A stretch of DNA of 64,000 nucleotides. Source: Curtobacterium sp. MCLR17_036. GTDB taxonomy: Bacteria; Actinomycetota; Actinomycetes; Actinomycetales; Microbacteriaceae. Under the pieces are notes generated by a model. The model did no database searches. It worked only from the letters and a program-made list of their open reading frames with translations, and had not been told where the DNA came from. This document shows positions 42,561 through 51,576 of the stretch, piece by piece. The DNA lies in NCBI RefSeq assembly GCF_003234445.2, contig NZ_CP126269.1, forward strand, positions 2,852,001 to 2,916,000. Reading direction: 5' to 3'. The position numbers and the translations under genes were made by a program. The stretch's first letter is position 1; every line of letters begins with the position of its first letter.

Positions 42561-44183
42561 TCAGGAGGAGCGCGCCGCCAGCGCCTGCTGGTACTCCCGG
42601 CGGACGGCGTCGCCGCCCCGGCGACGCCACTCGCGCACGACGGACCGCCACGACGACACTTTCGCCCTCCCGAGCAGCACGTCGTTGATCGCGTTCGTCG
42701 CGAAGGTGCCGAGTGCCGGACCCTTCGTCGAGTTCGTCGGCGAGTACAGGCCGTACGCGGGGTTGGCGAGCCCCCGGTCCACCCACGACGCGAGCGAGTC
42801 GTGCACGGTGTCGGTCATCTCCGGGTGCCCCGCGTAGAACAGCGGCAGCGGGCACTCGGTGAAGTACTGCAGCGGGAACTCACCGAGCGCGGTCTCGCTG
42901 TTGCCGGTCTTCGTCAGGACGGGGGCGCCGTCCCGGTACTCGAAGTCGCGACCCTCGATGCCGAACTTGCGGTAGGTCCAAGCCTCGGTGCCGAAGGGCG
43001 ACGCGCACCAGTCGAGCACCTCGAGCAGCATCCGCACGCGTTCCTCGGAGCCGGCGGCGACGGCGCTGATGGTGTTGTTCGGGTCGCCGAGCCACGGCTC
43101 CGGCTCGGATCCGGCCGGACCGACGAACGGCGCGATCGTCAGCTCGAAGCCGCTGCCGGGCGTCGCCTGCTGCAGCAGCCCCGGGATGGCGGTGTAGGTG
43201 TCGCAGAGCATGAGCGCCGAGCCCTGCACGAACCAGACCTTGCCGTTGTAGGCCGTGATGCTGTCCGGGTGGACGAGGTCCTCGGCGACGAGCTTCCGCG
43301 ACACCTCGAGCAGGTCCTGGTACTCGTCGAGCTCGTACATGTGGGTGAAGCGCCCGCCCTCCTGCCGCCACTGGTTCGGCAGGCCGAACATCGGCGCGAG
43401 GGCGTTGGTCGGGACGGAGGCCAGCGCCCAGCGGTTGCGGTGCGGGTCGGAGACCTCGCGGCAGAGCTGCACGAACTCGTCGACGGACGAGAACGACGGG
43501 TCGACGCCGAGCTGCGCGAACAGGTCCTGGCGGCGGGACAGCGCCTGCGACGCGAGCGGTCCGCGCGGGACCGGGACGCCGTAGATGCCGCCGGAGAACA
43601 CCGTGCCCCGCCACGACGCCGTCGGCAGGTTCGCCAGGTACGGGTAGTCGCGCACCCCGCTGCCCGACAGGTACGGGCTGAGGTCCGCCGCCTTCGCCTC
43701 GAGGAACTGCGGCAGGTACGGGAACGACCCGAACACGGTGAAGACGTCGCCGAGGGTGTCGCCGGCGACCTGGGTGGCGAACTTGTTGCCGAAGTCGGCG
43801 TTCGGGGTGATGGTGAGGTCGAGGTCGATCCCCATCCGCTCGTCGAGGCCCTGCCAGTACGGGTTCGAGCCCTTCGACGGCGGCACGGGCGAGTTCGTGG
43901 GGACGCTGCCGTGCACGGTCGATCCGTCCCCGGGCACGCCGTCGGTGGGCACGAGCGTCGCCGGGATCCGCCGGAACGCGCTCGGCATGAGCGGGCTGGT
44001 CTGCGGCAGCGCCGGTCGCGGACCGCCGGTCCACGGCACGTGGTCCGGCAGGGTGACCGCGCGGTTGATGGCGGTGACGTCGGTCGAGCGGGTCACGGTG
44101 GAGCAGCCGGCCAGGAGGCCCGTGGCCGCGACCCCGAGACCGCCTGCGATGAGCGCGCGGCGGGTGATGCCGTTGGTGGTCAC
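42561..44183 (-). CDS. Sugar ABC transporter substrate-binding lipoprotein (LplA/YtcQ type)
   Basis: This 540-residue protein has a twin-arginine-like lipoprotein signal (ITRRALIAGG, lipobox LLAGC with Cys27). The mature part is a large family-1 solute-binding protein of the LplA/YtcQ kind: ITPNADFGNKFATQVAG, DPNNTISAVAAGSEERV and LEVLDWCASPFGTEAW, which pair with polysaccharide-type permeases. It binds an oligosaccharide or related sugar outside the cell. GTG at 44183 lies 5 bases after the stop of the second permease gene. It is the last gene of the LacI-controlled operon. Confidence 0.85.
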   Translation of the reverse strand: MTTNGITRRALIAGGLGVAATGLLAGCSTVTRSTDVTAINRAVTLPDHVPWTGGPRPALPQTSPLMPSAFRRIPATLVPTDGVPGDGSTVHGSVPTNSPVPPSKGSNPYWQGLDERMGIDLDLTITPNADFGNKFATQVAGDTLGDVFTVFGSFPYLPQFLEAKAADLSPYLSGSGVRDYPYLANLPTASWRGTVFSGGIYGVPVPRGPLASQALSRRQDLFAQLGVDPSFSSVDEFVQLCREVSDPHRNRWALASVPTNALAPMFGLPNQWRQEGGRFTHMYELDEYQDLLEVSRKLVAEDLVHPDSITAYNGKVWFVQGSALMLCDTYTAIPGLLQQATPGSGFELTIAPFVGPAGSEPEPWLGDPNNTISAVAAGSEERVRMLLEVLDWCASPFGTEAWTYRKFGIEGRDFEYRDGAPVLTKTGNSETALGEFPLQYFTECPLPLFYAGHPEMTDTVHDSLASWVDRGLANPAYGLYSPTNSTKGPALGTFATNAINDVLLGRAKVSSWRSVVREWRRRGGDAVRREYQQALAARSS

Positions 44184-44188
44184 GTCGG

Positions 44189-45115
44189 TCAGCCCTTCAC
44201 CGCGCCGGTCAGGACACCCTTGGCGAAGTGCCGCTGCAGGAACGGGTAGACGATGAGGATGGGCACGATCGAGACGACGAGGATCGCCATCTGGATCGAC
44301 GCCTGCGGGGGCAACGCGTCGGAGGAGGCGCCGAGGTCGGAGCCGCCGAGCTGCGCGTTGTTGATGACGTAGGTCCGGAGCACGAGCTGCAGGGGCCACT
44401 TCGCGGTGTCGTTGATGTAGAGCAGGGCGTTGAAGAACGCGTTCCAGTACCCGACCGCGTAGAACAGGCCGATGACCGCGAGCACGGCCTTCGACAACGG
44501 CAGCACGATGCGCCAGAACACCGCGAAGTCGCCGGCGCCGTCGATGCGGGCCGACTCGAGCAGCTCCTGCGGGATCGCCATGAAGAAGGACCGCATCACG
44601 ATGACGTTGAACGCGCTGAGGGCCGTCGGCAGGATGAGCGCCCAGTACGAGTCGAGCAGGCCGAACTGCTTGACGACGAGGTAGTTCGGGATGAGCCCCG
44701 GTGCGAACAGCAGGCTGACGAGCACCAGGCCGAGCACGACGCCCGAGCCGTACGAGCCGGGGCGGCTGAGCGCGTAGGCGAGCATCGCGGTGACGAACAG
44801 GCTGACCAGCGTGCCGACCGTCGTGATGCCGATGCTCACGACCAGTGCGCGGGTGACGACCCCGCCGGCGAAGATGCTCTCGTAGGCACCGAGGTCGAGG
44901 CCCTCCGGCCACATCACGAAGCCGCCGGCGTCGTTCACCTGCGCGGTCGGGGCCAGGCTCGTCGAGACGATGCCGACGAACGGCAGGATGACGACGAGGC
45001 AGATGACGAACAGGACGGTGCCGGTGAGCAGGCGGCCGGGCAGCGGTGCGGCGTCCGGCCCGCCGCGCTTCCGCTTCCGCTGCCCGGGGACGGTCACCGT
45101 GTGCGTGGCGGTCAT
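44189..45115 (-). CDS. Carbohydrate ABC transporter permease (LplC/YtcP type, MalG-like)
   Basis: This 308-residue protein has six membrane helices and the ATPase-contact loop around ELLESARIDGAGDFAVFWRIVLP, the EAA motif of MalG-like subunits. Details such as NALLYINDTAKWPLQLVLR are typical of the LplC/YtcP group for poly- or oligosaccharides. ATG at 45115 overlaps the stop of the first permease (ATGA). No ATPase is encoded here, so a shared MsmK/MalK-type ATPase elsewhere is expected. Confidence 0.9.
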   Translation of the reverse strand: MTATHTVTVPGQRKRKRGGPDAAPLPGRLLTGTVLFVICLVVILPFVGIVSTSLAPTAQVNDAGGFVMWPEGLDLGAYESIFAGGVVTRALVVSIGITTVGTLVSLFVTAMLAYALSRPGSYGSGVVLGLVLVSLLFAPGLIPNYLVVKQFGLLDSYWALILPTALSAFNVIVMRSFFMAIPQELLESARIDGAGDFAVFWRIVLPLSKAVLAVIGLFYAVGYWNAFFNALLYINDTAKWPLQLVLRTYVINNAQLGGSDLGASSDALPPQASIQMAILVVSIVPILIVYPFLQRHFAKGVLTGAVKG

Positions 45116-46101
45116 CGCGTTTCCTTCCGGTAGACGCCCGCTTCGCCGAAGACGTGCGCCAGCTTGTTGGCGCCGAGCACGAGCAGCACGCCCACGACGC
45201 CCTTGACGAGTCCGACGGCGGCGGCGACGCCCCACTGGCCGCCGAGCACGCCGTTGTTGTAGACGTAGGTGTCGAGGACCTCGCTGGCGGCACGGCCGAC
45301 GGCCTGCTGCTGCAGGATGATCTGCTCGAAACCCACCGTGAGCGAGTCCCCGAGGCGCAGGATGAGCAGCAGGACGATGATCCCGCGCATGCCCGGCAGC
45401 GTGACGTGCCAGAGCTGCCGCCAGCGGCTCGCGCCGTCCACCTTCGCCGCCTCGTACAGGCTCGCGTCGATCGAGCTGAGGACGGCGAGGAACAGGATCG
45501 TCGCCCAGCCGGTGTCCTTCCAGATCACCTGGCTCGTGAGCAGGGCGATGAACCCGTCGGGGTTGCCGAGGAAGTCGATCGCGTCGCCGCCGGCCGCCCG
45601 GATCGCGTTGTTCACGAGGCCGGAACCGCCGAGGATCTGCTGGAACACCGCGACGACGATCACCCAGGACAGGAAGTGCGGCAGGTACAGGATCGACTGC
45701 ACGACGCCCTTGACCCGCTCGGACAGCAGCGAGTTGAGCATGAGCGCCAGGACGATCGGTGCCGGGAACACGAAGACGACCTGCACGAGGGTGATGACGA
45801 GCGTGTTCCGCAGCGCCCCGAGGAACTCGGCGTCGCCGTCGAACACCACCGAGAAGTTCTCGAACCCGACCCAGGGGCTGCGGCCGAGCGGGACGAACGG
45901 CAGGTACTCCTGGAACGCGATGAGGTTGCCGAGCAGTGGCAGGTAGTGGAAGCCGAGCAGCAGCGCGAGGCCGGGCAGCCCCATCAACAGCAGGACCCGG
46001 TCGCGTCGGATCCGCTGCCACGTGGTGCGGCGGCGGAGCCCGGGGTCCGGGGGTGGTGCGGTCTGCGCGGTGGTGGTCGCGCGGTCGTCGAGTATCGTCA
46101 C
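45112..46101 (-). CDS. Carbohydrate ABC transporter permease (LplB type, MalF-like)
   Basis: This 329-residue permease has six membrane helices; GFHYLPLLGNLIAFQEY and SILYLPHFLSWVIV are hallmarks of the LplB group, and SLYEAAKVDGASRWRQLWHVTLP is the EAA loop. It forms the channel together with the second permease. GTG at 46101 follows a GGAGG site and matches the start of the conserved region after a short variable N-terminus. A LacI-type operator lies 56 bases upstream, so it is the first gene of the operon controlled by the divergent regulator. Confidence 0.9.
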   Translation of the reverse strand: MTILDDRATTTAQTAPPPDPGLRRRTTWQRIRRDRVLLLMGLPGLALLLGFHYLPLLGNLIAFQEYLPFVPLGRSPWVGFENFSVVFDGDAEFLGALRNTLVITLVQVVFVFPAPIVLALMLNSLLSERVKGVVQSILYLPHFLSWVIVVAVFQQILGGSGLVNNAIRAAGGDAIDFLGNPDGFIALLTSQVIWKDTGWATILFLAVLSSIDASLYEAAKVDGASRWRQLWHVTLPGMRGIIVLLLILRLGDSLTVGFEQIILQQQAVGRAASEVLDTYVYNNGVLGGQWGVAAAVGLVKGVVGVLLVLGANKLAHVFGEAGVYRKETR

Positions 46102-46156
46102 TCGGGGCCTCCTCCGTTGGATTCCTGGAGCGACCCTGGCGGACCCGGTTACAACG

Positions 46157-46172
46157 TGGCAATCCGTTGCCA
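46157..46172. promoter_or_regulatory. LacI-type operator
   Basis: TGGCAATCCGTTGCCA is symmetric outside its central four bases and lies 56 bases upstream of the first permease start, between it and the divergent lacI-family gene. A weaker CAAC-N10-GTTG symmetry overlaps at about 46171-46188. Confidence 0.6.
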
Positions 46173-46257
46173 ACTGTTTCCATGGTTGTCACGCTCCAGT
46201 GAGCGCACACCTGCTCCGCAGGGCGGTCCGGGTGCGCGGCGACCGTCGCTGCGCGCT

Positions 46258-46312
46258 TCGTGAGCAGCAACGGTCGGGTCGTCCGAGGGGACTCGACCGT
46301 TGCTGCTCACGA
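46258..46312. repeat. Inverted repeat, family F3, copy a
   Basis: Arms TCGTGAGCAGCAACGGTCG... and its complement match at 22 of 23 positions around a 9-base loop. It sits in the divergent promoter region of the sugar operon, 57 bases before the lacI-family start. Confidence 0.85.
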
Positions 46313-46369
46313 ACCGCGCGGAGCGCACCCGCTGCACCCGCGACCGGCAGCGGCGCTACGCTCGACCCG

Positions 46370-47377
46370 ATGCGCGCAACCGTGCGGGACGTGGCCGCCC
46401 TCGCCGGGGTGTCGCCGAAGACCGTCTCCAACGTCATCAACGGCGGGGTCGCGGTGCGCCCGGAGACCCGGGAGCGCGTCGAGCAGGCACTCGCCCAACT
46501 CGACTACGTCCCGAACCTGTCCGCCCGCGGTCTGCGCAACGGCCGCTCGGGTGCCATCGCCCTGACCCTGCCGGAGATGGGCAGCGCCTACTCCGCCGAA
46601 CTCGCCCAGCTGTTCGTCGAGCTCGCCCGGGACCGCGGGTGGGTCGTGCAGCTCGACCAGACCGGCAACGACCCGGCCCGTGAGCGCGACCTGGTGTCCC
46701 GGGCCCGCGCCCACCTGGTCGACGGGCTCGTGCTCAACCCGGTGTCGTTGAGCGGCAGCGTGCTCGCCTCGACCGAGGGGCTCCCTCCGACCGTCGTCAT
46801 CGGCGAGGTCGAACCCGAACACGTCGACCAGGTGCACGTCGACAGCCGAGCGGCCGCCGCACAGGTCACCGAGCACCTGCTCGCCGCGGGCCACCGCCGC
46901 ATCGCGATCGTCGGGGCGCCCCGGGCGTCCGCACCGACCGCCACCGGGGAACTGCGGGAGCAGGGCCACCTCGAGGCCCTGCGCGCCGCCGGCGTCGACC
47001 CCGACCCGTCGCTCCGCGTGCCGCTGCCGGCGTGGACGACCAGCGCGGCGGCGACGGCCTTCGCGTCCTGGCTCGACGCGCACCCGCTCCCCGACGCCGT
47101 CTTCGCGTTCACGGACTCGATCGCGTTCGGGGTGCTGCACGTGCTCGCGGCGCGGGGCGTCCGCGTACCCGAGGACGTCAGCGTCATCGGGTTCGACGAC
47201 ATCGACGGCGCGGCGTACGCGATCCCGGCGCTGAGCACGGTGTCGTTCGACCGGCGGGCGTTCGCGACCGCGGCCCTCGACCTGCTGACCCGACGCATCG
47301 AGGACCGGGGCCGGCCGCCCGAGACCGTGGTGGTGCCGCACCGCATCGTCGAGCGCGCGAGCGTCGCGGCCCGGTGA
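46370..47377 (+). CDS. LacI-family transcriptional repressor
   Basis: This 335-residue regulator has the LacI helix-turn-helix at residues 4-25 (TVRDVAALAGVSPKTVSNVING) and hinge VPNLSARGLRNGRSG, then a periplasmic-binding-protein-like sugar domain ending with VSVIGFDDIDGAAYAIP and STVSFDRRAFATAALDLL. It is divergent from the sugar ABC operon and most likely represses it until the imported sugar or a breakdown product binds. TACGCT ends 7 bases before the ATG, so its mRNA is probably leaderless. Confidence 0.9.
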   Translation: MRATVRDVAALAGVSPKTVSNVINGGVAVRPETRERVEQALAQLDYVPNLSARGLRNGRSGAIALTLPEMGSAYSAELAQLFVELARDRGWVVQLDQTGNDPARERDLVSRARAHLVDGLVLNPVSLSGSVLASTEGLPPTVVIGEVEPEHVDQVHVDSRAAAAQVTEHLLAAGHRRIAIVGAPRASAPTATGELREQGHLEALRAAGVDPDPSLRVPLPAWTTSAAATAFASWLDAHPLPDAVFAFTDSIAFGVLHVLAARGVRVPEDVSVIGFDDIDGAAYAIPALSTVSFDRRAFATAALDLLTRRIEDRGRPPETVVVPHRIVERASVAAR

Positions 47378-47413
47378 ACGGCTCCGGCCGCTGATCGGCG
47401 TACGCTCCGCGGC

Positions 47414-47800
47414 ATGACCAGCGAAGACGCCTCGATGCCGACGCTCGCCGCGACCGTCCTGCAGTCCCCGGAGCCGATCGCCCTCGCCCGGTTCTACGGC
47501 GCCCTGACCGGGTGGACCGTCCACGAGGACGGCCCCACCTGGGCCCGCATCCGCCCCGCCGAGGGCCCCGGTCTCTCCGTGCAGTACGAGTCCGGGTACG
47601 TCGCCCCGACCTGGCCCGGTACGCCCGGTGCCCCCGGTATGCAACTGCACCTCGACTTCCAGGTCGAGGACCTGCCGGCAGCCGTCGCGCGCGCCGAGGA
47701 GCTCGGTGCGACGCAGGCCGCGTTCCAGCCGCAGGACGACGTCCGGGTGCCGCTCGATCCCGACGGGCACCCGTTCTGCCTGTTCCTGCCCGGGGCCTGA
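47414..47800 (+). CDS. VOC-family (Glyoxalase_6-like) protein
   Basis: This 128-residue protein has two halves of the vicinal-oxygen-chelate fold: LQSPEPIALARFYGALTGW near the N-terminus and VPLDPDGHPFCLFLP at the end, with MQLHLDFQVEDLPAAVARA starting the second half. The same closing motif occurs in the VOC protein at 38081. TACGCT ends 7 bases before the ATG. No substrate can be assigned. Confidence 0.85.
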   Translation: MTSEDASMPTLAATVLQSPEPIALARFYGALTGWTVHEDGPTWARIRPAEGPGLSVQYESGYVAPTWPGTPGAPGMQLHLDFQVEDLPAAVARAEELGATQAAFQPQDDVRVPLDPDGHPFCLFLPGA

Positions 47801-47881
47801 CCTGGGCCAGACCTGGGCACGCGACGCCCCGGGGCCGGCGTCGGCGACGGTCCGCGGACCCGCCGGCGCAGGGCCGGTCGT

Positions 47882-48607
47882 TCAGGCCGGGTCCCGGTCC
47901 GGTGCCGCGACGCCCGGGTCGGCAGCCGACAGCACCGCGGACCGCGTCCGCGCGTCGCCGAGGATCCGGAAGTGGCCGCCGACCGGCAGCCGCACGTTCG
48001 TCGCGCCCGCGAGCTCGCTGCCCTCCGGGATGAGCGTGTCGAAGACCCCGTAGACCGAGGTGATCCGCGCGTTCGCGTCGAGCTCCCGGGCCAGGGCGGC
48101 GAGCACGGGGTCCGTCGCCCGGAACGCCCGCAGGTGCCGCACCGGCGCGAGGCGGGCCCAGCCCGACCCGCCGAACGGTGTCGAGACCGCGACCATGCGG
48201 TCGATGCGGGCGTGGTCGTCGAGTCGCGTCATCGCGTACTTGCCGATGAGGCCGCCCTTGCTGTGCGCGAGGACGAGCACCTCCCGCAGGTCGTGCTCGC
48301 GCAGGTACCCCATGACCTCGTCCGACGACTCGGGCACGGGGCGCAGGTTGTGCCGCAGCACGGGCAGCACGTGCACCGGGTGCCCGCGGTCGTGCAGGGC
48401 GTCCATGAGCGGCCGCATGAAGTGCCAGGTCTCGTAGACGCCCGGGATCACGACGACGGGCTGGCCGTCACCGGTCCGGTAGTCGTCGGTCGTGGTCGGC
48501 CCGAGGCTCCGGACCTGCCAGACGACCGCGTACCACCAGTCGAGCACCGCCCACCGTGCGCGTCGCAGCAGCGGCACACGGTCGGCGGAGCGGAGCACCT
48601 CGGTCAC
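47882..48607 (-). CDS. Alpha/beta hydrolase (triacylglycerol-lipase-like)
   Basis: This 241-residue protein has the alpha/beta-hydrolase nucleophile elbow in LVLAHSKGGLIGK (about residues 112-124, Ser near 116) and the oxyanion region VVVIPGVYETWHFM. GGHFRIL near residue 217 may supply the catalytic histidine. The AHSKGG elbow is seen in lipase-like proteins of actinobacteria. GTG at 48607 overlaps the stop of the upstream hydrolase (GTGA), so the two hydrolases are coupled. Substrate is unknown. Confidence 0.78.
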   Translation of the reverse strand: MTEVLRSADRVPLLRRARWAVLDWWYAVVWQVRSLGPTTTDDYRTGDGQPVVVIPGVYETWHFMRPLMDALHDRGHPVHVLPVLRHNLRPVPESSDEVMGYLREHDLREVLVLAHSKGGLIGKYAMTRLDDHARIDRMVAVSTPFGGSGWARLAPVRHLRAFRATDPVLAALARELDANARITSVYGVFDTLIPEGSELAGATNVRLPVGGHFRILGDARTRSAVLSAADPGVAAPDRDPA

Positions 48608-49377
48608 CGCAGACCCTCGCGGGCCTGGGCGCGTCGGAACTCGCCGAGCAGCCGGGCGAAGGCGACGGGCTGTCGCTCCTGCACGTGGTGGGCGCCGGCG
48701 AGCTCGACGAACGCGCCGACGGGCGCTGCCGCGGCGATGCCGGCGGACCAGCCGTGCCGAGCGATCGGGTCGAGCGAGCCGCGGACGACCAGGACCGGCT
48801 GGCGGACCTCGGTGATGGTGTCCTCCATCCGGTAGCGCAGCATCGGCGCGAGCTCGGGCACGTACTGGCGCACGCTCCGCAGGTAGTCGGTGGTCAGCAC
48901 GGCGTTCATCCGCGGCCCCTCGACGAGCGAGTCACGGGCCAGGTCGAGCGCCTGCAGCAGCAGCGACCGCCGGTCGGACGCCACCACGGGGCTGACGAGC
49001 ACGATCGAACCGACGGCGTCGGGGTGCCGGCGGGCGGCCTCGACCGCGATCTGCGTCCCCAGGGACTGCCCGACGACCACGAGGTCGTCCGCGCCGCGCG
49101 ACCGGACGGCGGCGACGACGAGGTCGGCGAGTTCCGCGGCCGACAGCGCCCGACCGGCGCCGGGCACCCCGCCGAAGCCGGGCAGGTCGACGCTCACGGT
49201 GCGGTGGGTCGCGGCGAGTGCGCGCTGCGACCGCCCGAAGGACCGGTGCGACATCCCGATGCCGTGCACGAGCACGACGGTGGGGGCCAGGTCGGCCCGG
49301 ACCCGACCGGCGGGAGCCGCGGTGTGCAGGCGCACGGCGAGGCCGTCGATCCGGACGGTCTCCACCTTGGCGCGCAC
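48604..49377 (-). CDS. Alpha/beta hydrolase
   Basis: This 257-residue protein has the canonical alpha/beta-hydrolase series: VVLVHGIGMSHRSF (oxyanion hole), VDLPGFG, the nucleophile elbow VVGQSLGTQIA (Ser near 103), VVRGSLDPIA (acidic residue) and GAHHVQERQP (catalytic His). It is probably an esterase or similar. It starts with GTG at 49377 and overlaps the second hydrolase gene downstream. Nothing in the surroundings points to a specific pathway. Confidence 0.85.
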   Translation of the reverse strand: MRAKVETVRIDGLAVRLHTAAPAGRVRADLAPTVVLVHGIGMSHRSFGRSQRALAATHRTVSVDLPGFGGVPGAGRALSAAELADLVVAAVRSRGADDLVVVGQSLGTQIAVEAARRHPDAVGSIVLVSPVVASDRRSLLLQALDLARDSLVEGPRMNAVLTTDYLRSVRQYVPELAPMLRYRMEDTITEVRQPVLVVRGSLDPIARHGWSAGIAAAAPVGAFVELAGAHHVQERQPVAFARLLGEFRRAQAREGLR

Positions 49378-49465
49378 GGACCGAGGCTACGCGACCGTCC
49401 GCAGCACCTGGTCAGCGTCCTCGCGGACCGGGACGACCGGGAGGACCGGGCGTACGATCCGCACC

Positions 49466-50014
49466 ATGCGCACGGTCACCGCGGGACTCTTCACCTCGGT
49501 CGACGGGGTCGTGCAGGACCCGTTCCGGTTCCAGTACGACAGCTTCGACGACGAGCTCGGTGCGGGCATGGGCGCCTTCATGGCTCGTACCGACACCGTC
49601 CTGCTCGGCAGGAACAGCTACCTCGAGTGGGCCGAGTGGTGGCCGGCGCACCCGGACGTCCCGTTCGGGCAGTGGATCAACCCGATCGAGAAGCACGTGG
49701 CGTCCACGACGCTGGGCGACGACCTGACGTGGCAGAACGCCACCAGGATCCCGGGTGACCTCGACACGTTCGTCCGCGACCTCCGGCAGCGCGACGGCGC
49801 CGACGTCGCGGTGTGCGGCAGCGTCACGGTGGTGCGGCACCTGCTGTTCGCCGGCCTGCTGGACGAGCTGCAGCTGATGGTGCACCCCGCGGTCGCCGGT
49901 GCCGGGCGCCGGCTGTTCGAGCCGACCGACCCGCCCACGCGGCTGCGGCTGGTCGACAGCACCGTGACGAGCAAGGGGAACGTCGTGAGCACCTACGCCA
50001 GGCGCGACGCCTGA
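49466..50014 (+). CDS. Dihydrofolate-reductase-family (RibD C-terminal-like) protein
   Basis: This 182-residue protein shows the RibD_C/DHFR-like layout: LFTSVDGVVQDPFRF at the start, DTVLLGRNSYLEWAEWW, VCGSVTVVRHLLFAGLLDEL with the nucleotide-binding glycine turn, and LMVHPAVAGAGRRLF. Such proteins use NADPH to reduce a pteridine-like or unknown compound. They are frequent in actinobacteria and rarely characterised. TACGAT ends 7 bases before the ATG, fitting a leaderless transcript. It is divergent from the hydrolase pair. Confidence 0.85.
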   Translation: MRTVTAGLFTSVDGVVQDPFRFQYDSFDDELGAGMGAFMARTDTVLLGRNSYLEWAEWWPAHPDVPFGQWINPIEKHVASTTLGDDLTWQNATRIPGDLDTFVRDLRQRDGADVAVCGSVTVVRHLLFAGLLDELQLMVHPAVAGAGRRLFEPTDPPTRLRLVDSTVTSKGNVVSTYARRDA

Positions 50015-50020
50015 CGGAGC

Positions 50021-50041
50021 CGACCCGTGCCTCCCGGTCGG
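50021..50041. repeat. Degenerate half of palindrome F1
   Basis: GACCCGTGCCTCCCGGTCGG resembles only the right half of the 44-bp family. It lies just after the DHFR-like gene stop. It may be a decayed copy. Confidence 0.4.
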
Positions 50042-50114
50042 GGGTGGACCGGAGCGCGCCGCAGCCCGCGTACCCTCGTGGGTGACCCACTCGCCGAGGA
50101 AAGCCGGAACCAGC

Positions 50115-51413
50115 ATGCCCCAGGACACCCGCCCGCACGTCGTCATCGTCGGCGGAGGATTCGCCGGTGTCGCCGCCATGCGGGAGCTCGCCGACGCACC
50201 GGTCCGGGTGACGCTCGTCGACCGGCACGTCTACAACATGTTCCAGCCCCTCATGTACCAGGTGGCGACGGGCGGGCTGAACGCCGGTGACGTGACGTAC
50301 TTCCTGCGGAGCCTGCGTGCCCGACAGGCCAACGCGGAGTTCCGCCACGGTCTGCTCACCGGCATCCGCGCCGAGGAGCGCATCGCCGAGATGTCCGACG
50401 GCGAGCACCTGCAGTACGACTACCTGGTGCTCGCGAACGGGGTGAACACGAGCTACTTTGGCACCCCCGGCGCGTACGAGTACGCCTACTCGATGTACTC
50501 CCGCTCGCAGGCGCTCCGGATCCGCGACGAGCTGTTCACCCGCCTCGAAGAGGCAGCGGCGAACCAGGGCCCGGACGAGATCCGCATCGTCATCGTCGGC
50601 GGCGGTGCCACCGGCGTCGAGATGGCCGGCGCCCTCGCCGAGCTCCGCGACCAGGCGCTGGTCGGCGCGTACCCGGAGATCGAACGCGGCAACATCTCGA
50701 TCACCCTCGTGCACCGTGGTGGCGAGCTCCTCAAGCCGTTCGCTCCGCGCCTGCGCCGGTACGCGGCGAAGGTCCTGCGGAAGCGCGGTGTCGTGCTCCG
50801 GCTGGACACCGGCGTCGCCGAGGTCCAGCGCGACGGCGTGACCACCGCCGACGGCGAGTTCATCCCCGCTTCGCAGGTGATCTGGGCGACCGGCGTCGCC
50901 GCCCACAAGGAGGTCTCCGGCTGGGGCATGCCCCAGACCCACGGCGGCCGCATCAAGGTGGGCGACGACCTCGCGGTGCAGGGCGTCGACCGGGTGTTCT
51001 CCGCCGGGGACATCGCCGCGCAGGACGACGCGCTCGCCCAGCTGGCCCAGCCCGCGCTGCAGGGCGGCAAGCACGTCGCGAAGCAGATCAAGCGCCTGCT
51101 CGAGGGCAAGCCCACCGAGCACTTCACCTACTTCGACAAGGGCACGATGGCGACGATCGGCACGAACGCCGCGGTCGCCCAGCTCCGTGGCGGCATCACG
51201 ATGGTCGGGCCGGTCGCGTGGCTCGCCTGGGTGGCGGTGCACATCGCCTCGCTGCTCGGCAACGGCAACCGGCTGTCGACGCTGTCGCACTTCTTCGTCC
51301 GCTACCTGTGGTTCATGCGGAAGCGGGCGATCCCGATCGTCGGCGACGTCCGCCCGGTGCGTCCGAACGGCGACCGCGAGCCCGAGCCCTGGCAGATGCA
51401 GAAGGCCGAGTAG
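50115..51413 (+). CDS. Type II NADH dehydrogenase-like FAD oxidoreductase
   Basis: This 432-residue protein has two dinucleotide-binding folds: VVIVGGGFAGVAA (about residues 9-21, FAD) and VIVGGGATGVEMAG (about 158-171, NADH). FQPLMYQVATGGL and VFSAGDIAAQ are NDH-2 signatures, and the C-terminal WLAWVAVHIASLLG with following aromatic residues forms the membrane-associating helix. It passes electrons from NADH to quinone without pumping protons. The ATG at 50115 follows a GAGGAAA site. Repeat elements separate it from the convergent SDR gene. Confidence 0.9.
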   Translation: MPQDTRPHVVIVGGGFAGVAAMRELADAPVRVTLVDRHVYNMFQPLMYQVATGGLNAGDVTYFLRSLRARQANAEFRHGLLTGIRAEERIAEMSDGEHLQYDYLVLANGVNTSYFGTPGAYEYAYSMYSRSQALRIRDELFTRLEEAAANQGPDEIRIVIVGGGATGVEMAGALAELRDQALVGAYPEIERGNISITLVHRGGELLKPFAPRLRRYAAKVLRKRGVVLRLDTGVAEVQRDGVTTADGEFIPASQVIWATGVAAHKEVSGWGMPQTHGGRIKVGDDLAVQGVDRVFSAGDIAAQDDALAQLAQPALQGGKHVAKQIKRLLEGKPTEHFTYFDKGTMATIGTNAAVAQLRGGITMVGPVAWLAWVAVHIASLLGNGNRLSTLSHFFVRYLWFMRKRAIPIVGDVRPVRPNGDREPEPWQMQKAE

Positions 51414-51438
51414 CAGGGCGCGCTCCGCCTGCTCGCTC

Positions 51439-51491
51439 GGTGAGCAGGAACGGTCGGGTCCGACGACGGCACCCGACCGTTCCTGCTCACC
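51439..51491. repeat. Inverted repeat, family F3, copy b (perfect)
   Basis: Arms GGTGAGCAGGAACGGTCGGG... (51439-51459) and its exact complement (51471-51491) pair over 21 of 21 bases around an 11-base loop. It follows the NDH-2 stop by 25 bases and is the left half of a composite with F1e. Confidence 0.9.
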
Positions 51492-51515
51492 ATGCGCGTC
51501 GGTCCGGACCGGCGA

Positions 51516-51559
51516 CGGACGGGAGGCCCGTGACGGCGCCGCCACGGGCCTCCCGTCCG
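51516..51559. repeat. 44-bp palindrome, family F1, copy e
   Basis: This copy is close to the family consensus: arms CGGACGGGAGGCCCGTGACGG and its near-complement, centre at 51537/51538, one internal mismatch pair. The pairing can be extended two bases on each side. It lies 24 bases after F3b, between convergent genes. Confidence 0.9.
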
Positions 51560-51576
51560 TCGGCTGGTCGCCCCGG

